Positions 17,166 through 26,791 of a DNA stretch of 64,000 bases are shown here, in pieces. The notes under the pieces were generated by a model. It did no database searches. It was not told where the DNA came from and was given only the letters and a program-made list of their open reading frames with translations. The stretch comes from Flavobacteriaceae bacterium CRH (lineage in GTDB: Bacteria > Bacteroidota > Bacteroidia > Flavobacteriales > Flavobacteriaceae): the NCBI GenBank assembly GCA_001507425.1, contig LMAJ01000036.1, positions 1-64,000 on the forward strand, written 5' to 3'. Position 1 is the first letter of the stretch. Every line of letters starts with the position of its first letter. The translations under genes were made by a program, and so were the position numbers.

Positions 17166-17365
17166 AACACATAGAAACATAGTTATTGTAAACTTAGAAA
17201 GAGGCGTTTCACTTGCATTAACAAACATAGCTTATGTGAATAAACTTTGTTAAAGTTTTAAACTTTGACAAAGCTGTTCCAGTAAACACACGCATTGCTA
17301 TGTGTAAGAAACTAGTTTCTTTTTATATCCTTTTCCAACTATAAAATCTATGTTTCTATATGTTT
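17166..17365. repeat. MITE-like element with inverted ends and internal palindrome
   Basis: The left end AACACATAGAAACATAG (17166-17182) is complementary to the right end CTATGTTTCTATATGTTT (17348-17365). In between lies a copy of the dispersed CTTTGTCAAAGTTT-type palindrome (17245-17273, one mismatch). The same terminal word occurs at 55221-55238 and 63973-63990. There is no coding content. It fills most of the 284-base gap between two minus-strand genes. Confidence 0.6.
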
Positions 17366-17405
17366 AAATGTTTTTTATGAATAAACAATTTAAGTTCCTG
17401 TAAAG

Positions 17406-18374
17406 TTAATCAATCTTTATGGTATCAACGCTCGCCAAAATCGCTTCTTCTTTAGTTATCGGTTTCCAGTCTAAAATTGTTTTCGCTTTTTCATTCGACA
17501 TTTTGATATAAAATGACGAATCCGTTGGTTTCATGTCGGCAATATTTCCGGATAATTCCGGTCTTTCTTTTCGCATTAATTGTGCTACATCGTAAAAACT
17601 CATAACACCATCTGAAGTAGCCAGAAAACGTTCGCCGTTTGCTTTAGGATTTGTCATTGCTTTAATGTGAAGATCAGCTACATCACGAACATCGACAACG
17701 CCTAAAGTAAAATCAGGACTTTCTTTCACCATTCCGCTTAGAATTCCCGTAATCACAACTTGTACCGATGCCGAATCATTATGATTGAAAACCGGACCAA
17801 ATATTCCAACCGGGTTAATAACCGTAAATTCTAAATTTCCCCCTTCCTTTTTGATAAAATCCCAGGCCGCTTTTTCGGCAATTGTTTTAGACTTAATGTA
17901 AGGCTGAATTTCAGCTTCAGGATCTGTCCAGTCTTCTTCTGTAAAAACATGATTCTGATCTTTTATGCTATATCCAATGGCAGCAAAAGATGATGTAAAA
18001 ACCAATCGTTTCACGCCAGCATCACGAGCCGCTTTTAAAACTCTTAACGCACCATCACGGGCCGGAATTATCAATTCGTTTTCATCTTCTGGCTGTTGAG
18101 CAGGAAAAGGAGAAGCAACATGCAATACATAATCGCAATCTTTTACGGCCTCGCTCCAGCCTTCGTCACTGTTTAAATCTGCCTGAAAAAAGTGTAGTTT
18201 TTCGAAAGATGAAATTCCGCCGCTTTTTAAAGATTCCTGAACCGTTTCACTTTTTGATAATGAACGAACTGTTGTTTTTACGGTATAACCTTCCTGCAAT
18301 AAATGCAATATACATTGTGTACCTAAATAACCTGAACCTCCGGTTACAAGAACCGTTTTATTTGAATTTGACAT
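17406..18374 (-). CDS. NAD(P)-dependent extended SDR (aldehyde/dihydroflavonol reductase-like)
   Basis: 322 residues. Nucleotide-binding TGGSGYLG at 11-18, S129 region TSSFAA, and catalytic Y159-x3-K163 (YIKSK). The overall pattern (RSLSK after strand 2, INPVGIFGP) fits the aldehyde reductase/dihydroflavonol 4-reductase-like branch of extended SDRs. The start lies 21 bases after the stop of the SDR gene at 18396-19304, so the two form an operon. The substrate is unknown. Confidence 0.88.
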   Translation of the reverse strand: MSNSNKTVLVTGGSGYLGTQCILHLLQEGYTVKTTVRSLSKSETVQESLKSGGISSFEKLHFFQADLNSDEGWSEAVKDCDYVLHVASPFPAQQPEDENELIIPARDGALRVLKAARDAGVKRLVFTSSFAAIGYSIKDQNHVFTEEDWTDPEAEIQPYIKSKTIAEKAAWDFIKKEGGNLEFTVINPVGIFGPVFNHNDSASVQVVITGILSGMVKESPDFTLGVVDVRDVADLHIKAMTNPKANGERFLATSDGVMSFYDVAQLMRKERPELSGNIADMKPTDSSFYIKMSNEKAKTILDWKPITKEEAILASVDTIKID

Positions 18375-18395
18375 TTTTATTTATTTTTAAATTAA

Positions 18396-19304
18396 TTAAT
18401 ATGGAAATTGTAAACCCGTAATTTCTTCAGCAAAAAACCAAAGTTTTGAAGCAAGTTCTTCATCCTGCATGGCTTTTGAAGTATGTTTAGAAAGAGCAGG
18501 ATAACCGATATATTCTTTTTCGCCATCAGGACCGTAAAATTCTCCGCCTTTTACCGTAGCATCTGTGGCGGCAAAAAGTGATGGCAAAGCGCCTTGCCAA
18601 GGTTGAGAAACTTCTTTAAATTGTGCAAAAGCGGTTTCTAAAATATCTGTTGGAATATGGCGTTGCAAATCAGTATAAACAACGCCGGGATGCGCCGCTA
18701 GAGAAATAATAGTACTCTTTAAGGCTTGAAGTTTTTTATGCAATTCAAAAGCAAACAAAACATTGGCCAGTTTGCTCACTCCATATTCGCGTTGTGCATC
18801 ATAGGGTTTTTCTAATCTCAAATTTTCAAAATCAATTCCGTCAACCAAAGTTGCGGCTCCGCTGCTAAGCGTCATAATTCTGGCATTTGGAGTTTCTTTT
18901 AATAATGGAAATAAATGTGCCGTTAAAGCAAAATGCCCGAAAAAATTCACTCCAAATTGTAATTCAAAACCATCATTTGTAGTCGTTGCAGGCGGCATCA
19001 TAACGCCCGCATTATTAATCAGAATATCTAATTTTGAATGTTTTGATTTAAAATCATCCGCGAAAGTTTTTATTGCTTTTAAATTCGTAAGATCCAGAAT
19101 TCCAATTTCTAAAGTACCCTTTCCTCCTATTGCGTACATTTTATTTATGGCTTCTTCGGCTTTATCTTTATTTCGGCAGGCAATTGTAACGTTAGCTCCG
19201 GCTTTATAAAGTGCTAATGCCGTTTCGAAACCAATTCCGGTATTCGCTCCTGTAACAATTACTGTTTTTCCCGATTGATCCGTGATATTTTCTTTTGTCC
19301 ACAT
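18396..19304 (-). CDS. Short-chain dehydrogenase (retinol dehydrogenase-like)
   Basis: 302 residues. Cofactor motif TGANTGIG at 18-25, NNAG, and the catalytic Y174-x3-K178 (YGVSK). The closest recognisable group is the retinol dehydrogenase/protochlorophyllide-reductase-like classical SDRs, often annotated simply as SDR oxidoreductases in bacteria. It is the first gene of a two-gene operon with the extended SDR downstream. A zinc-type alcohol dehydrogenase lies upstream with its own terminator. Confidence 0.88.
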   Translation of the reverse strand: MWTKENITDQSGKTVIVTGANTGIGFETALALYKAGANVTIACRNKDKAEEAINKMYAIGGKGTLEIGILDLTNLKAIKTFADDFKSKHSKLDILINNAGVMMPPATTTNDGFELQFGVNFFGHFALTAHLFPLLKETPNARIMTLSSGAATLVDGIDFENLRLEKPYDAQREYGVSKLANVLFAFELHKKLQALKSTIISLAAHPGVVYTDLQRHIPTDILETAFAQFKEVSQPWQGALPSLFAATDATVKGGEFYGPDGEKEYIGYPALSKHTSKAMQDEELASKLWFFAEEITGLQFPY

Positions 19305-19413
19305 TTTTATTTGTATTAAAAATTATAAGGCAAAGTTCTGGATATTGCAGAAGCATGGGTTTGTTTAAAAGTTCAAGTTTCTTTTGTTTAAAAGTTCACT
19401 TTCATCCATAAAA

Positions 19414-19439
19414 AAATCCCAATCTTACAATTGGGATTT
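19414..19439 (-). terminator. Rho-independent terminator
   Basis: AAATCCCAAT / ATTGGGATTT stem with a 6-base loop, 25 bases after the alcohol dehydrogenase stop. On the minus strand it is followed by a T-run. Confidence 0.85.
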
Positions 19440-19464
19440 AGTTTAGTTTTCAAGAATGCTAGCA

Positions 19465-20478
19465 TTAAAACTTTATAGCAATTTTTCCAATCGCTTTGCC
19501 TGATTCTAAAAGCTGATGTGCTTTTTTAAGATTATCAGCCGTAAGTCCAATTAAGGTTTCCTTTAAAGTAGATTTCAGTGTTCCGTCATCTAATAAATCG
19601 GCGATTTTGTTTAGAATAATTCCTTGTTCTTCTATATCATCTGTTTGAAAAGTAGAACGCGTAAACATAGATTCCCAGGAAAATGAAATACTTTTAGTTT
19701 TTAATTTATTTAGTGCAACGAGATCACTGCTCCCGGTAATCGATGCAATACGCCCTTGAGGCTTAATAAGTTCTACCATTGTATCCCAATAAAAATTGGT
19801 ATTTACAAAGTCTAAAATAAAATCTACATGTTCAAATCCTGCTTCTCGCACTGATGAAATTAGGTTTTTATGATCTACAACAAAATCTGCTCCTTGTTCT
19901 TTACACCACTCTATAGTTTCAGGACGTGATGCCGTTGCGACAACCGTTAAACCTGCTATTTTTTTCGCCAATTGAATTGCGATTGAACCAACTCCGCCTG
20001 CACCTCCAATTATTAAAATAGATTTACCTTTATCTTTTTCCGGACTAATGCGAATACGGTCAAATAAGGTTTCCCAAGCCGTTAAAGCCGTCAATGGAAT
20101 TGCAGCAGCTTCTTCAATATTTAACGATTTTGGTTTTTTGCCTACAATACGTTCATCTATAATCTGATACTCTGCATTACTGCCTTGTTTTGTAATGTCG
20201 CCTGCGTAATACACTTCGTCCCCGATATTAAATAAGGTTACGTTTTCTCCTATAGCTTCAACAACACCCACGGCATCCCAGCCAATAATTTTCGGAGTGT
20301 CAAGAACCGTATCTTTTGCACCGATCTGGCGAATTTTAAAATCGACCGGATTTATAGATATAGCGCTAATTTTTACCAATAAATCAAGAGAACCCGGAAC
20401 TGGTTTTGGAGTTTCAAATTCAATGAAACTGTCTTTTTCTGCTATGTCTAATGATGTTTTAAATCCTATTGCTTTCAT
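19465..20478 (-). CDS. Zinc-containing alcohol dehydrogenase family / quinone oxidoreductase-like
   Basis: 337 residues from ATG at 20478; the longer in-frame start upstream lacks homology and overlaps the promoter. A GroES-like N-terminal domain (INPVDFKIR, GWDAVGVV) is followed by a Rossmann domain with GGAGGVGSIAIQLAK. The cysteine ligands of the zinc enzymes are not seen, so this belongs to the zinc-free quinone oxidoreductase-like (ZADH) branch. Probably an NADPH-dependent reductase of enones or quinones. Confidence 0.88.
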   Translation of the reverse strand: MKAIGFKTSLDIAEKDSFIEFETPKPVPGSLDLLVKISAISINPVDFKIRQIGAKDTVLDTPKIIGWDAVGVVEAIGENVTLFNIGDEVYYAGDITKQGSNAEYQIIDERIVGKKPKSLNIEEAAAIPLTALTAWETLFDRIRISPEKDKGKSILIIGGAGGVGSIAIQLAKKIAGLTVVATASRPETIEWCKEQGADFVVDHKNLISSVREAGFEHVDFILDFVNTNFYWDTMVELIKPQGRIASITGSSDLVALNKLKTKSISFSWESMFTRSTFQTDDIEEQGIILNKIADLLDDGTLKSTLKETLIGLTADNLKKAHQLLESGKAIGKIAIKF

Positions 20479-20508
20479 TTTTGTACTTTTTAAATTAAAA
20501 TAATACAT

Positions 20509-20516
20509 CAAAGATA
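20509..20516 (-). promoter_or_regulatory. Bacteroidetes-type -7 element
   Basis: The minus strand reads TATCTTTG, 30 bases upstream of the alcohol dehydrogenase ATG at 20478. No TTG is seen at the expected -33 distance. Confidence 0.45.
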
Positions 20517-20631
20517 ATAGCCAATTAAATTTTAAAAATGGTATAAATTGATGGTATATCGGTACAAATTTATCAGGTAATAAAAAATATGATTTTCACA
20601 TTAAGAATCTAAATAAAACATCTCATTTATT

Positions 20632-20690
20632 CTATACTCTTTCTTCTATACTCTATATTCTATATTCTTTCTTCTTTCTTCTTCCCCAAA
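20632..20690. repeat. Pyrimidine-rich low-complexity tract
   Basis: Iterations of TCTATACTCT, TATTC and TTCTTTC lie between divergent genes. The tract could be prone to slippage, but no other function is evident. Confidence 0.7.
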
Positions 20691-20765
20691 ATAACCCAAA
20701 ACAATCAAATAATAATCTAAACGGCATAAATAATAATTAGCGTAATGATAGTTCAAAACATATTA

Positions 20766-20773
20766 TACATTTG
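20766..20773 (+). promoter_or_regulatory. Bacteroidetes-type -7 element
   Basis: TACATTTG lies 26 bases before the GTG start of the sensor kinase gene. The -33 TTG is not evident. Confidence 0.45.
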
Positions 20774-20799
20774 TCTCAACCAACCAAAACAGAAACCAG

Positions 20800-22731
20800 G
20801 TGAAACTCAAAATCCGCTTAACCGTTTTCTTATCATTTAGTTCTCTTTACAGCATTGTTTGTGCACAAAGCACTGAGATAGACAGTTTACAGCACGTTTT
20901 GCGTGTAACAAAGGCCGATACAGCAAAGGTTAATCAATATAATGTGATAGCTGATTTATATAAAGAAATCAATCCCGATTCTACTTTATTTTATGCCCAA
21001 AAAGCAGTCGTTTTAAGTACAAAAGCAAACTATAATTTTGGTTTGGCAACTGCTTTTATGAATAAAGGAAATGCTTCTATTATTTTAGGAAATTATCCTG
21101 TTGCTTTAAAATACTTTAAAAATGCCCAAACTGAATTTGAAATTATTCTTCGGAAAAATCCAACTAGAGCTATAAAAAAAGGTTTGGCCCGCGCCTACGC
21201 AAGTTCCGGCGTAGTTTATTCAGAACAAAGCAATTATACATTGGCTTTAAAAAATGATGAAAAGGCTTTACAATTATATCAGGAAATCGAGGAACAACTT
21301 AGCATTTCGAAAGTATTAAACAATATTGGAATCGTTTATAAATCGCAATTAATTTATCCTAAAGCTTTACACTATTTTAAGGAAGCACATAAAATACAAT
21401 TGGCTCTTGGCGAAGAAAATGCGCCTATGACACTTACTAATATTGGTGTTATTTATTTTGAAATGGGCGAATATCAAAATGCCATTCAATATTACGAACA
21501 AGCGAAAAAAGGTTTTGAAAAAAGTAATAATAAACGTGGTTTTGCCCTCTTGAATAATTATTTGGGAGATTATTATAAAAAGCAAAACAATAAATTGCTG
21601 GCTTTAGATTATTATCAAAAATCATTGTATTTATACGAAGAAATTCAGAATAAATTTGGGGCTTCGCTTGCTTTATTTAATATTGGTTTATTATTACAAG
21701 AACAACATAAATACAGTGAAGCACTTCCTTTTGCCACAAAATCATTAGCGTATGCAAAAGAAATTGGTGTTCAGGACCAGACTTTTCATACGGAGAAATT
21801 ATTGAGTGAATTGTATGAATCTTTAAACGATTCGAAAGCGGCTTTAATGCATTATAAAAATTACATCATTGCCCGAGACAGCATTAACAATCAGGAAACC
21901 AACAATAAGTTTGCGAGAGCTGAAATCAATTATGAGTTTAATAAAAAAGAAGCATTACTTTCTGAAGAACATAAAAGAGAAATTCAATTTGTTATTTTTT
22001 CTATAGTCGGAGTTTTATTATTGATTGTTTTAGGCATCGTAATATATAACCGAATGCAGGTAAAACGCCAGCTAACGCTTAAAAAAGAAGTGGCAGAATA
22101 CGAGCAAAAAGCGTTGCATTTGCAAATGAACCCGCATTTTGTTTTTAATTGCCTGAGTTCAATATCGAGTTTTATTGTACAGAACGGAACAGATTCTGCT
22201 TTAAAATATCTTTCTAAATTTTCAAAATTAATGCGCCTTACACTTGAATATTCGAAAGGTTCCCTGATTCCGATTGATAAGGAAATTGAAAGTCTTCAGA
22301 ATTATCTGGAACTGGAACAACTTCGTTTTCATGATAAGTTTGAGTTTGAAATTCAATCAACAGAAAATGTAGAATTTAATATGGGATTACCGCCGTTATT
22401 GATTCAGCCTTTTGTAGAAAATGCCATTCTGCACGGTATGGTTCCCAAAGAAGGAAAAGGAAAAATAAGCGTCAATTTTGATGTTCGGAACCAACAATTG
22501 GTTTGCACCATTACGGATGACGGAATTGGTTTATCAGAATCGAAACTTTTAAAAGAAAACTCCGTTACGGCGCATCAGTCTATGGCATTGGATATTACAA
22601 AAAAACGCTTGAAGATTATGGAATCGATCACTTCCAAATCGGCAAAAATAGAGATTATCGAACTGAATTCAGACCAACAAAAAACAGGTACAAAAGTTAC
22701 TTTGTTCCTGCCTATTCAATACATCCCATAA
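20800..22731 (+). CDS. TPR-containing LytS-type sensor histidine kinase
   Basis: 643 residues, GTG start. A signal peptide (1-22, ending IVCAQ) leads into a periplasmic array of about six to seven tetratricopeptide repeats (40-360), one transmembrane segment (396-417), a short coiled coil, then a His_kinase (PF06580) domain with phosphoaccepting H446 in MNPHFVFN and an HATPase-like region with TDDGIGL. This architecture is common in Bacteroidetes. Its partner LytTR regulator starts 10 bases downstream, and a large T9SS-secreted protein follows. The TPR domain probably senses a periplasmic peptide or protein. Confidence 0.93.
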   Translation: MKLKIRLTVFLSFSSLYSIVCAQSTEIDSLQHVLRVTKADTAKVNQYNVIADLYKEINPDSTLFYAQKAVVLSTKANYNFGLATAFMNKGNASIILGNYPVALKYFKNAQTEFEIILRKNPTRAIKKGLARAYASSGVVYSEQSNYTLALKNDEKALQLYQEIEEQLSISKVLNNIGIVYKSQLIYPKALHYFKEAHKIQLALGEENAPMTLTNIGVIYFEMGEYQNAIQYYEQAKKGFEKSNNKRGFALLNNYLGDYYKKQNNKLLALDYYQKSLYLYEEIQNKFGASLALFNIGLLLQEQHKYSEALPFATKSLAYAKEIGVQDQTFHTEKLLSELYESLNDSKAALMHYKNYIIARDSINNQETNNKFARAEINYEFNKKEALLSEEHKREIQFVIFSIVGVLLLIVLGIVIYNRMQVKRQLTLKKEVAEYEQKALHLQMNPHFVFNCLSSISSFIVQNGTDSALKYLSKFSKLMRLTLEYSKGSLIPIDKEIESLQNYLELEQLRFHDKFEFEIQSTENVEFNMGLPPLLIQPFVENAILHGMVPKEGKGKISVNFDVRNQQLVCTITDDGIGLSESKLLKENSVTAHQSMALDITKKRLKIMESITSKSAKIEIIELNSDQQKTGTKVTLFLPIQYIP

Positions 22732-22741
22732 TACCAAAACC

Positions 22742-23503
22742 ATGATAACAGCATTATTAATCGACGATGACAAGCATTTACGAACGGGCCTAAAAGCGCT
22801 TTTAGAACGTTATACGAATGATATTTTTATTGTTGGAGAAGCCGAAAGTGTAAAAACAGGGATCGCTGCCATAGAAAAATTGCGCCCGCAGGTTATTTTT
22901 CTGGATATTCATTTAACTGACGGAACCGGTTTTGATATTCTCGAACGAATTTCTCAGGCAAATCCAAAACTTAAATCGCATGTTGTTTTTATTACCGCAC
23001 ACGAACAATATGCTTTGAAAGCTTTTAAATTTAGTGCTTTAGATTTTATTCTAAAACCTGTTGATCCTGAAGAATTGCAATTAACAATGGCTAAAATAAA
23101 AGAAGCTGTTGGAAAAAACAATTCGTTTGAAAACATCGATTTATTGCTGGAAAACATCCGAAAGAAAGTCGATAATTTCAAAAGAATTGCATTATCAACG
23201 AGTGACGGAATTCATTTGTTTGAGGTTTCGGATATTATTCGCTGCGAAGCCAAAATAAATTACACCCAATTTTTTATTAAAAACCATAAGCCTGTTTTAA
23301 TATCAAAAACACTTAAGGAATACGAAGAATTACTTGCTGAACATGGTTTTGAACGCATTCACCAATCGCATTTAATCAATTTATCTTACCTGAAATCATA
23401 CATTAAAACAGATGGCGGATATGTGATTATGGCCGATAATGCCAATATTCCGATTGCGCAGAGCAAGAAAGAAAAATTACAAGAATTAATCAATTCACTT
23501 TAA
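22742..23503 (+). CDS. LytTR-family response regulator
   Basis: 253 residues. Receiver with D8-D9-D10 acidic cluster, phosphoacceptor D55 in FLDIHLTDG and K in ILKPVDP; LytTR DNA-binding domain at about 145-250 with FERIHQSHLINLSYLKSY. It forms a cognate pair with the TPR histidine kinase 10 bases upstream. LytTR regulators bind direct repeats about 10 bases apart; I did not find an obvious site ahead of the secreted protein gene that follows after 48 bases. Confidence 0.93.
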   Translation: MITALLIDDDKHLRTGLKALLERYTNDIFIVGEAESVKTGIAAIEKLRPQVIFLDIHLTDGTGFDILERISQANPKLKSHVVFITAHEQYALKAFKFSALDFILKPVDPEELQLTMAKIKEAVGKNNSFENIDLLLENIRKKVDNFKRIALSTSDGIHLFEVSDIIRCEAKINYTQFFIKNHKPVLISKTLKEYEELLAEHGFERIHQSHLINLSYLKSYIKTDGGYVIMADNANIPIAQSKKEKLQELINSL

Positions 23504-23551
23504 CAAAAATCATCCCCAGTATTTTCTAACGAATACCTAATTGACCAAATT

Positions 23552-26500
23552 ATGAAAAGAAAATTACTCTTAATGGTGTTATTGCTTACCGGAATGGTAA
23601 ACGCCCAGACACTTACTTTTACAGATACTACACTAAAAAACATGCTGGTAAATGGCGGTGCGGCCAACTTTACAGCCTTTTCAGGCGGTGTAGCTGTAAC
23701 AAGAATAGATACAAATTTTGATAACCAGATTCAGGTTTCTGAAGCGGCTGTAATCGACCGCCTTTGGCTTGAAGGTTCGAATGCTTATCTGGTAACTAAC
23801 CTTCAGGGAATTGAAGGTTTTACGAACGTTACCGAATTAGGTTTTAAAGCAATCAGCACAACGTCAATCAACTTAAGCGGAATGCCAAACCTGAAAACGA
23901 TTTATGTTGACAGCCCAACTTTGGTTACGGCAACAGTTTCAGGAATGAATGCTTTAACCGGTGTTACTTTTATGCAAAGTCCGTCATTGACCACTTTAAA
24001 TATCTCAAATAATCCCAATCAAACCGTTATTGTTGCACAGCAAAATCCTGCATTTTCAACTTTTAATGTTAGCAATCTGCCGTCACTAAATCAATTGTAT
24101 CTTGCAGATAATGTTTTGACATCTCTTGACTTAACAGGCTGTCCGAATTTGAATTATTTTAATGCAGTGAACAATAGGTTAACTTCACTGAATGTTTCAG
24201 GTTTAACAAAACTGACTACTTTTCTAATCGAAGATAATCTAACGTTGACTTCTGTAAATGCTGCAGGTTGTACATTGCTTAATTTTCCGCAATCTACATT
24301 TCTTTTGCATCATGATATTGCAACAGCAGACTTTTCAAACTGTCCAAGTCTTGAATATGTATTGCTTCCTGATAATTTAATTACGAGTTTAAATCTTTCA
24401 GGTTGCAGTTCTTTAAAAGATATCAATATAAAAAACAATGCTTTAACATCATTAACACTTACAGGTTGTGCAGCACTTATAAATTTGGATTGTACCAATA
24501 ATCAAATTACGGCATTAAACTTAAGTTCGTCACCAAACCTTACAGATCTTAGAGCTTCAACAAATGCAATTTCGAATTTGAATGTAACCGGAACAAGTAA
24601 TTTGAAGAATGCTATTTTAAATTCGAATCAAATTCCGTCTTTAAACCTTTCAGTAAATACCAATTTACAAGTTCTTAATTTAGATGAAAACCCAACGGCT
24701 ACTTTAAATCTTTCAGGTTGTACGGTCTTAAATAATCTGACGATACAAAATACAGATCTTGTAACGGCTGATTTTTCGAATTGCAGTGCATTAACTTATA
24801 TTGGTAATCTTAGCAGTGCATTGGCTTCTGTAAATGTACAGGGTTGTACGGCTCTTCAAACACTTTCTTTAAATGGTACAGCATTACAAAAAGCGCCGTT
24901 GACAACTTTAAATGTTGCAGGATTAACCACTTTAAAAAGTTTAGATTGTGGTTATAATAACCTTACTTCTCTTGACATTTCGGGCTGCAGCGGATTAATT
25001 AATTTATATTGTATGGAAGCGCCAATTACAACTTTAGATTTTTCTGATTCGCCAGATATTGAAACATTAAATGTAAACGGAAGCAGTTTAGAAACTATTG
25101 ATGTTTCGAATTTAACCAACTTTCAATCTTTATCAGCCAATAACAATCCGAGCCTGAAAATGGTTTTTGCTAAAAACGGAAGAAATGAAAATTTGTTTTT
25201 TAGCAACGCAAATACCAACTTGGTTTTTGTTTGTCAGGACGAAGCTAATATTGATGCTACAAAATTATATTTAGGCAATTTAGGTTTGTCTAATGCTGTT
25301 GTAAACTCGTATTGCTCTTTTAATCCGGGCGGAAACTATAATACGATAACCGGAACTATAGCTTTTGATATTGATAATAATGGCTGTGATGCTGCTGATG
25401 CTAAACAAGCTAATGTAAAAATAGGAATTAACGATGGATCAATACAAAGCGAAGGTTTTACCAAAACTAATGGGAAATATACTTTTTATACCGATGCCGG
25501 AAATTTCAATTTAGTTCCGCATCTTGAAAACCCAACACTTTTTACGATTTCTCCCGTAAACCCAACGCTTACTTTTGCAGACAACAATAATCATGTTGCT
25601 ACTCAGGATTTTTGTATTACAGCGGCAGGATCTCAAAGCGATATCGAAATTGTAATTGCGCCAATTTCGCCGGCAAAACCAGGATTTATGGCGTGGTATG
25701 AAATCGTAATTAAAAACAAAGGAAATCAGGCGGCAAGCGGAAGCTTTAATTTTACCTACAATCAGGATATTTTACATTATGGACTGGCTACTTTAGCGCC
25801 CAATATTCAAAGCCCTGGATTAATGACTTGGAATTACAGTAACTTAATTCCTTTTGAAAGCAGAAGTTATTATGTGGGTTTAAACGTAAACACGCCTGTA
25901 CAATCTCCTCCTGCAAATCTTGGAGATGTATTAAATTTTTCAGCGATTGTAAACCCAATTGCTGGCGATTTTAATCCGGACGACAATGTATTCAATTTCA
26001 ATCAGATAATAATTGGTTCTTATGATCCAAATGATATAACGTGTCTTGAAGGTGCAAGTGTTTCTCCGAGTACAATTGGTGATTATTTGCATTATATAAT
26101 CAATTTTGAAAATACAGGAACTGCAGAAGCAGAAAATGTAGTCGTAAAAGTTGTGGTGGATCAAACCAAATATGACATTAATTCTTTGCAGGTATTGGAT
26201 ACTTCTCACGAATCAGAAATTGTTGTTCACGGAAATGTAGCTGAATTTATTTTTACGGATATTAAATTAGGTACGGCTAAAAAAAATAAGATTACGGCTA
26301 AAGATCCTCCGGTTAATGGTCATGGCAATATTCTATTCAAAATTCAAACATTAGGAAACCTTGTTACAGGCGATGAAGTTGGAAAAGAAGCTGACATCTA
26401 TTTTGATTACAACGCCCCAATCGAAACCAATAAAGCCGAAACAATTTTTAAAAACTTAGGAACCAAAGACCATCAGGTTGATAAAAGTGTTGCCCTATAT

Positions 26501-26710
26501 CCGACTCATACAAAAGGAATCGTAAATATTACGGCAGATAATACTATAAAATATATCGAATTATTTGATGTTCAGGGAAGAATCCTGCAAACAAAAATAG
26601 AAGACAATAACTCAACTCAACTTAATATTTCAAACAAAGCAAATGGTCTTTACTTCATCAGAATTACGACTGAAAAAGGCAGCAAAGTCGAAAAAGTAAT
26701 TAAGGAATAG
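23552..26710 (+). CDS. T9SS-secreted leucine-rich-repeat surface protein
   Basis: 1052 residues. Signal peptide (1-19, ending VNAQ). Residues about 45-590 are about 25 irregular leucine-rich repeats of roughly 21 residues with the consensus L-x-L-x-G-C-x-x-L-x-x-L-x-x-x-x-N. These are followed by a small carboxypeptidase-regulatory-like segment (ITGTIAFDIDNNGCD), a DUF7619-type beta domain (YDPNDITCLEG), and a C-terminal type A sorting domain (about 980-1052: VALYPTHTKGIVNI to GLYFIRITTEKG) that directs type IX secretion and surface attachment. It is probably an adhesin or binding protein. The two-component genes directly upstream suggest regulated expression. Confidence 0.93.
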   Translation: MKRKLLLMVLLLTGMVNAQTLTFTDTTLKNMLVNGGAANFTAFSGGVAVTRIDTNFDNQIQVSEAAVIDRLWLEGSNAYLVTNLQGIEGFTNVTELGFKAISTTSINLSGMPNLKTIYVDSPTLVTATVSGMNALTGVTFMQSPSLTTLNISNNPNQTVIVAQQNPAFSTFNVSNLPSLNQLYLADNVLTSLDLTGCPNLNYFNAVNNRLTSLNVSGLTKLTTFLIEDNLTLTSVNAAGCTLLNFPQSTFLLHHDIATADFSNCPSLEYVLLPDNLITSLNLSGCSSLKDINIKNNALTSLTLTGCAALINLDCTNNQITALNLSSSPNLTDLRASTNAISNLNVTGTSNLKNAILNSNQIPSLNLSVNTNLQVLNLDENPTATLNLSGCTVLNNLTIQNTDLVTADFSNCSALTYIGNLSSALASVNVQGCTALQTLSLNGTALQKAPLTTLNVAGLTTLKSLDCGYNNLTSLDISGCSGLINLYCMEAPITTLDFSDSPDIETLNVNGSSLETIDVSNLTNFQSLSANNNPSLKMVFAKNGRNENLFFSNANTNLVFVCQDEANIDATKLYLGNLGLSNAVVNSYCSFNPGGNYNTITGTIAFDIDNNGCDAADAKQANVKIGINDGSIQSEGFTKTNGKYTFYTDAGNFNLVPHLENPTLFTISPVNPTLTFADNNNHVATQDFCITAAGSQSDIEIVIAPISPAKPGFMAWYEIVIKNKGNQAASGSFNFTYNQDILHYGLATLAPNIQSPGLMTWNYSNLIPFESRSYYVGLNVNTPVQSPPANLGDVLNFSAIVNPIAGDFNPDDNVFNFNQIIIGSYDPNDITCLEGASVSPSTIGDYLHYIINFENTGTAEAENVVVKVVVDQTKYDINSLQVLDTSHESEIVVHGNVAEFIFTDIKLGTAKKNKITAKDPPVNGHGNILFKIQTLGNLVTGDEVGKEADIYFDYNAPIETNKAETIFKNLGTKDHQVDKSVALYPTHTKGIVNITADNTIKYIELFDVQGRILQTKIEDNNSTQLNISNKANGLYFIRITTEKGSKVEKVIKE

Positions 26711-26736
26711 ATTTAGGTAGATTATTATTCCAATTT

Positions 26737-26780
26737 AAAAAGCCTTCTAAAATCATTTTGGATTTTTGGAAGGCTTTTTT
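26737..26780 (+). terminator. Rho-independent terminator
   Basis: AAAAAGCCTTC / GAAGGCTTTTT stem with T-run, 27 bases after the LRR protein stop. It may serve both strands, as the DUF2931 gene ends just beyond. Confidence 0.85.
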
Positions 26781-26791
26781 ATCATTCATAA

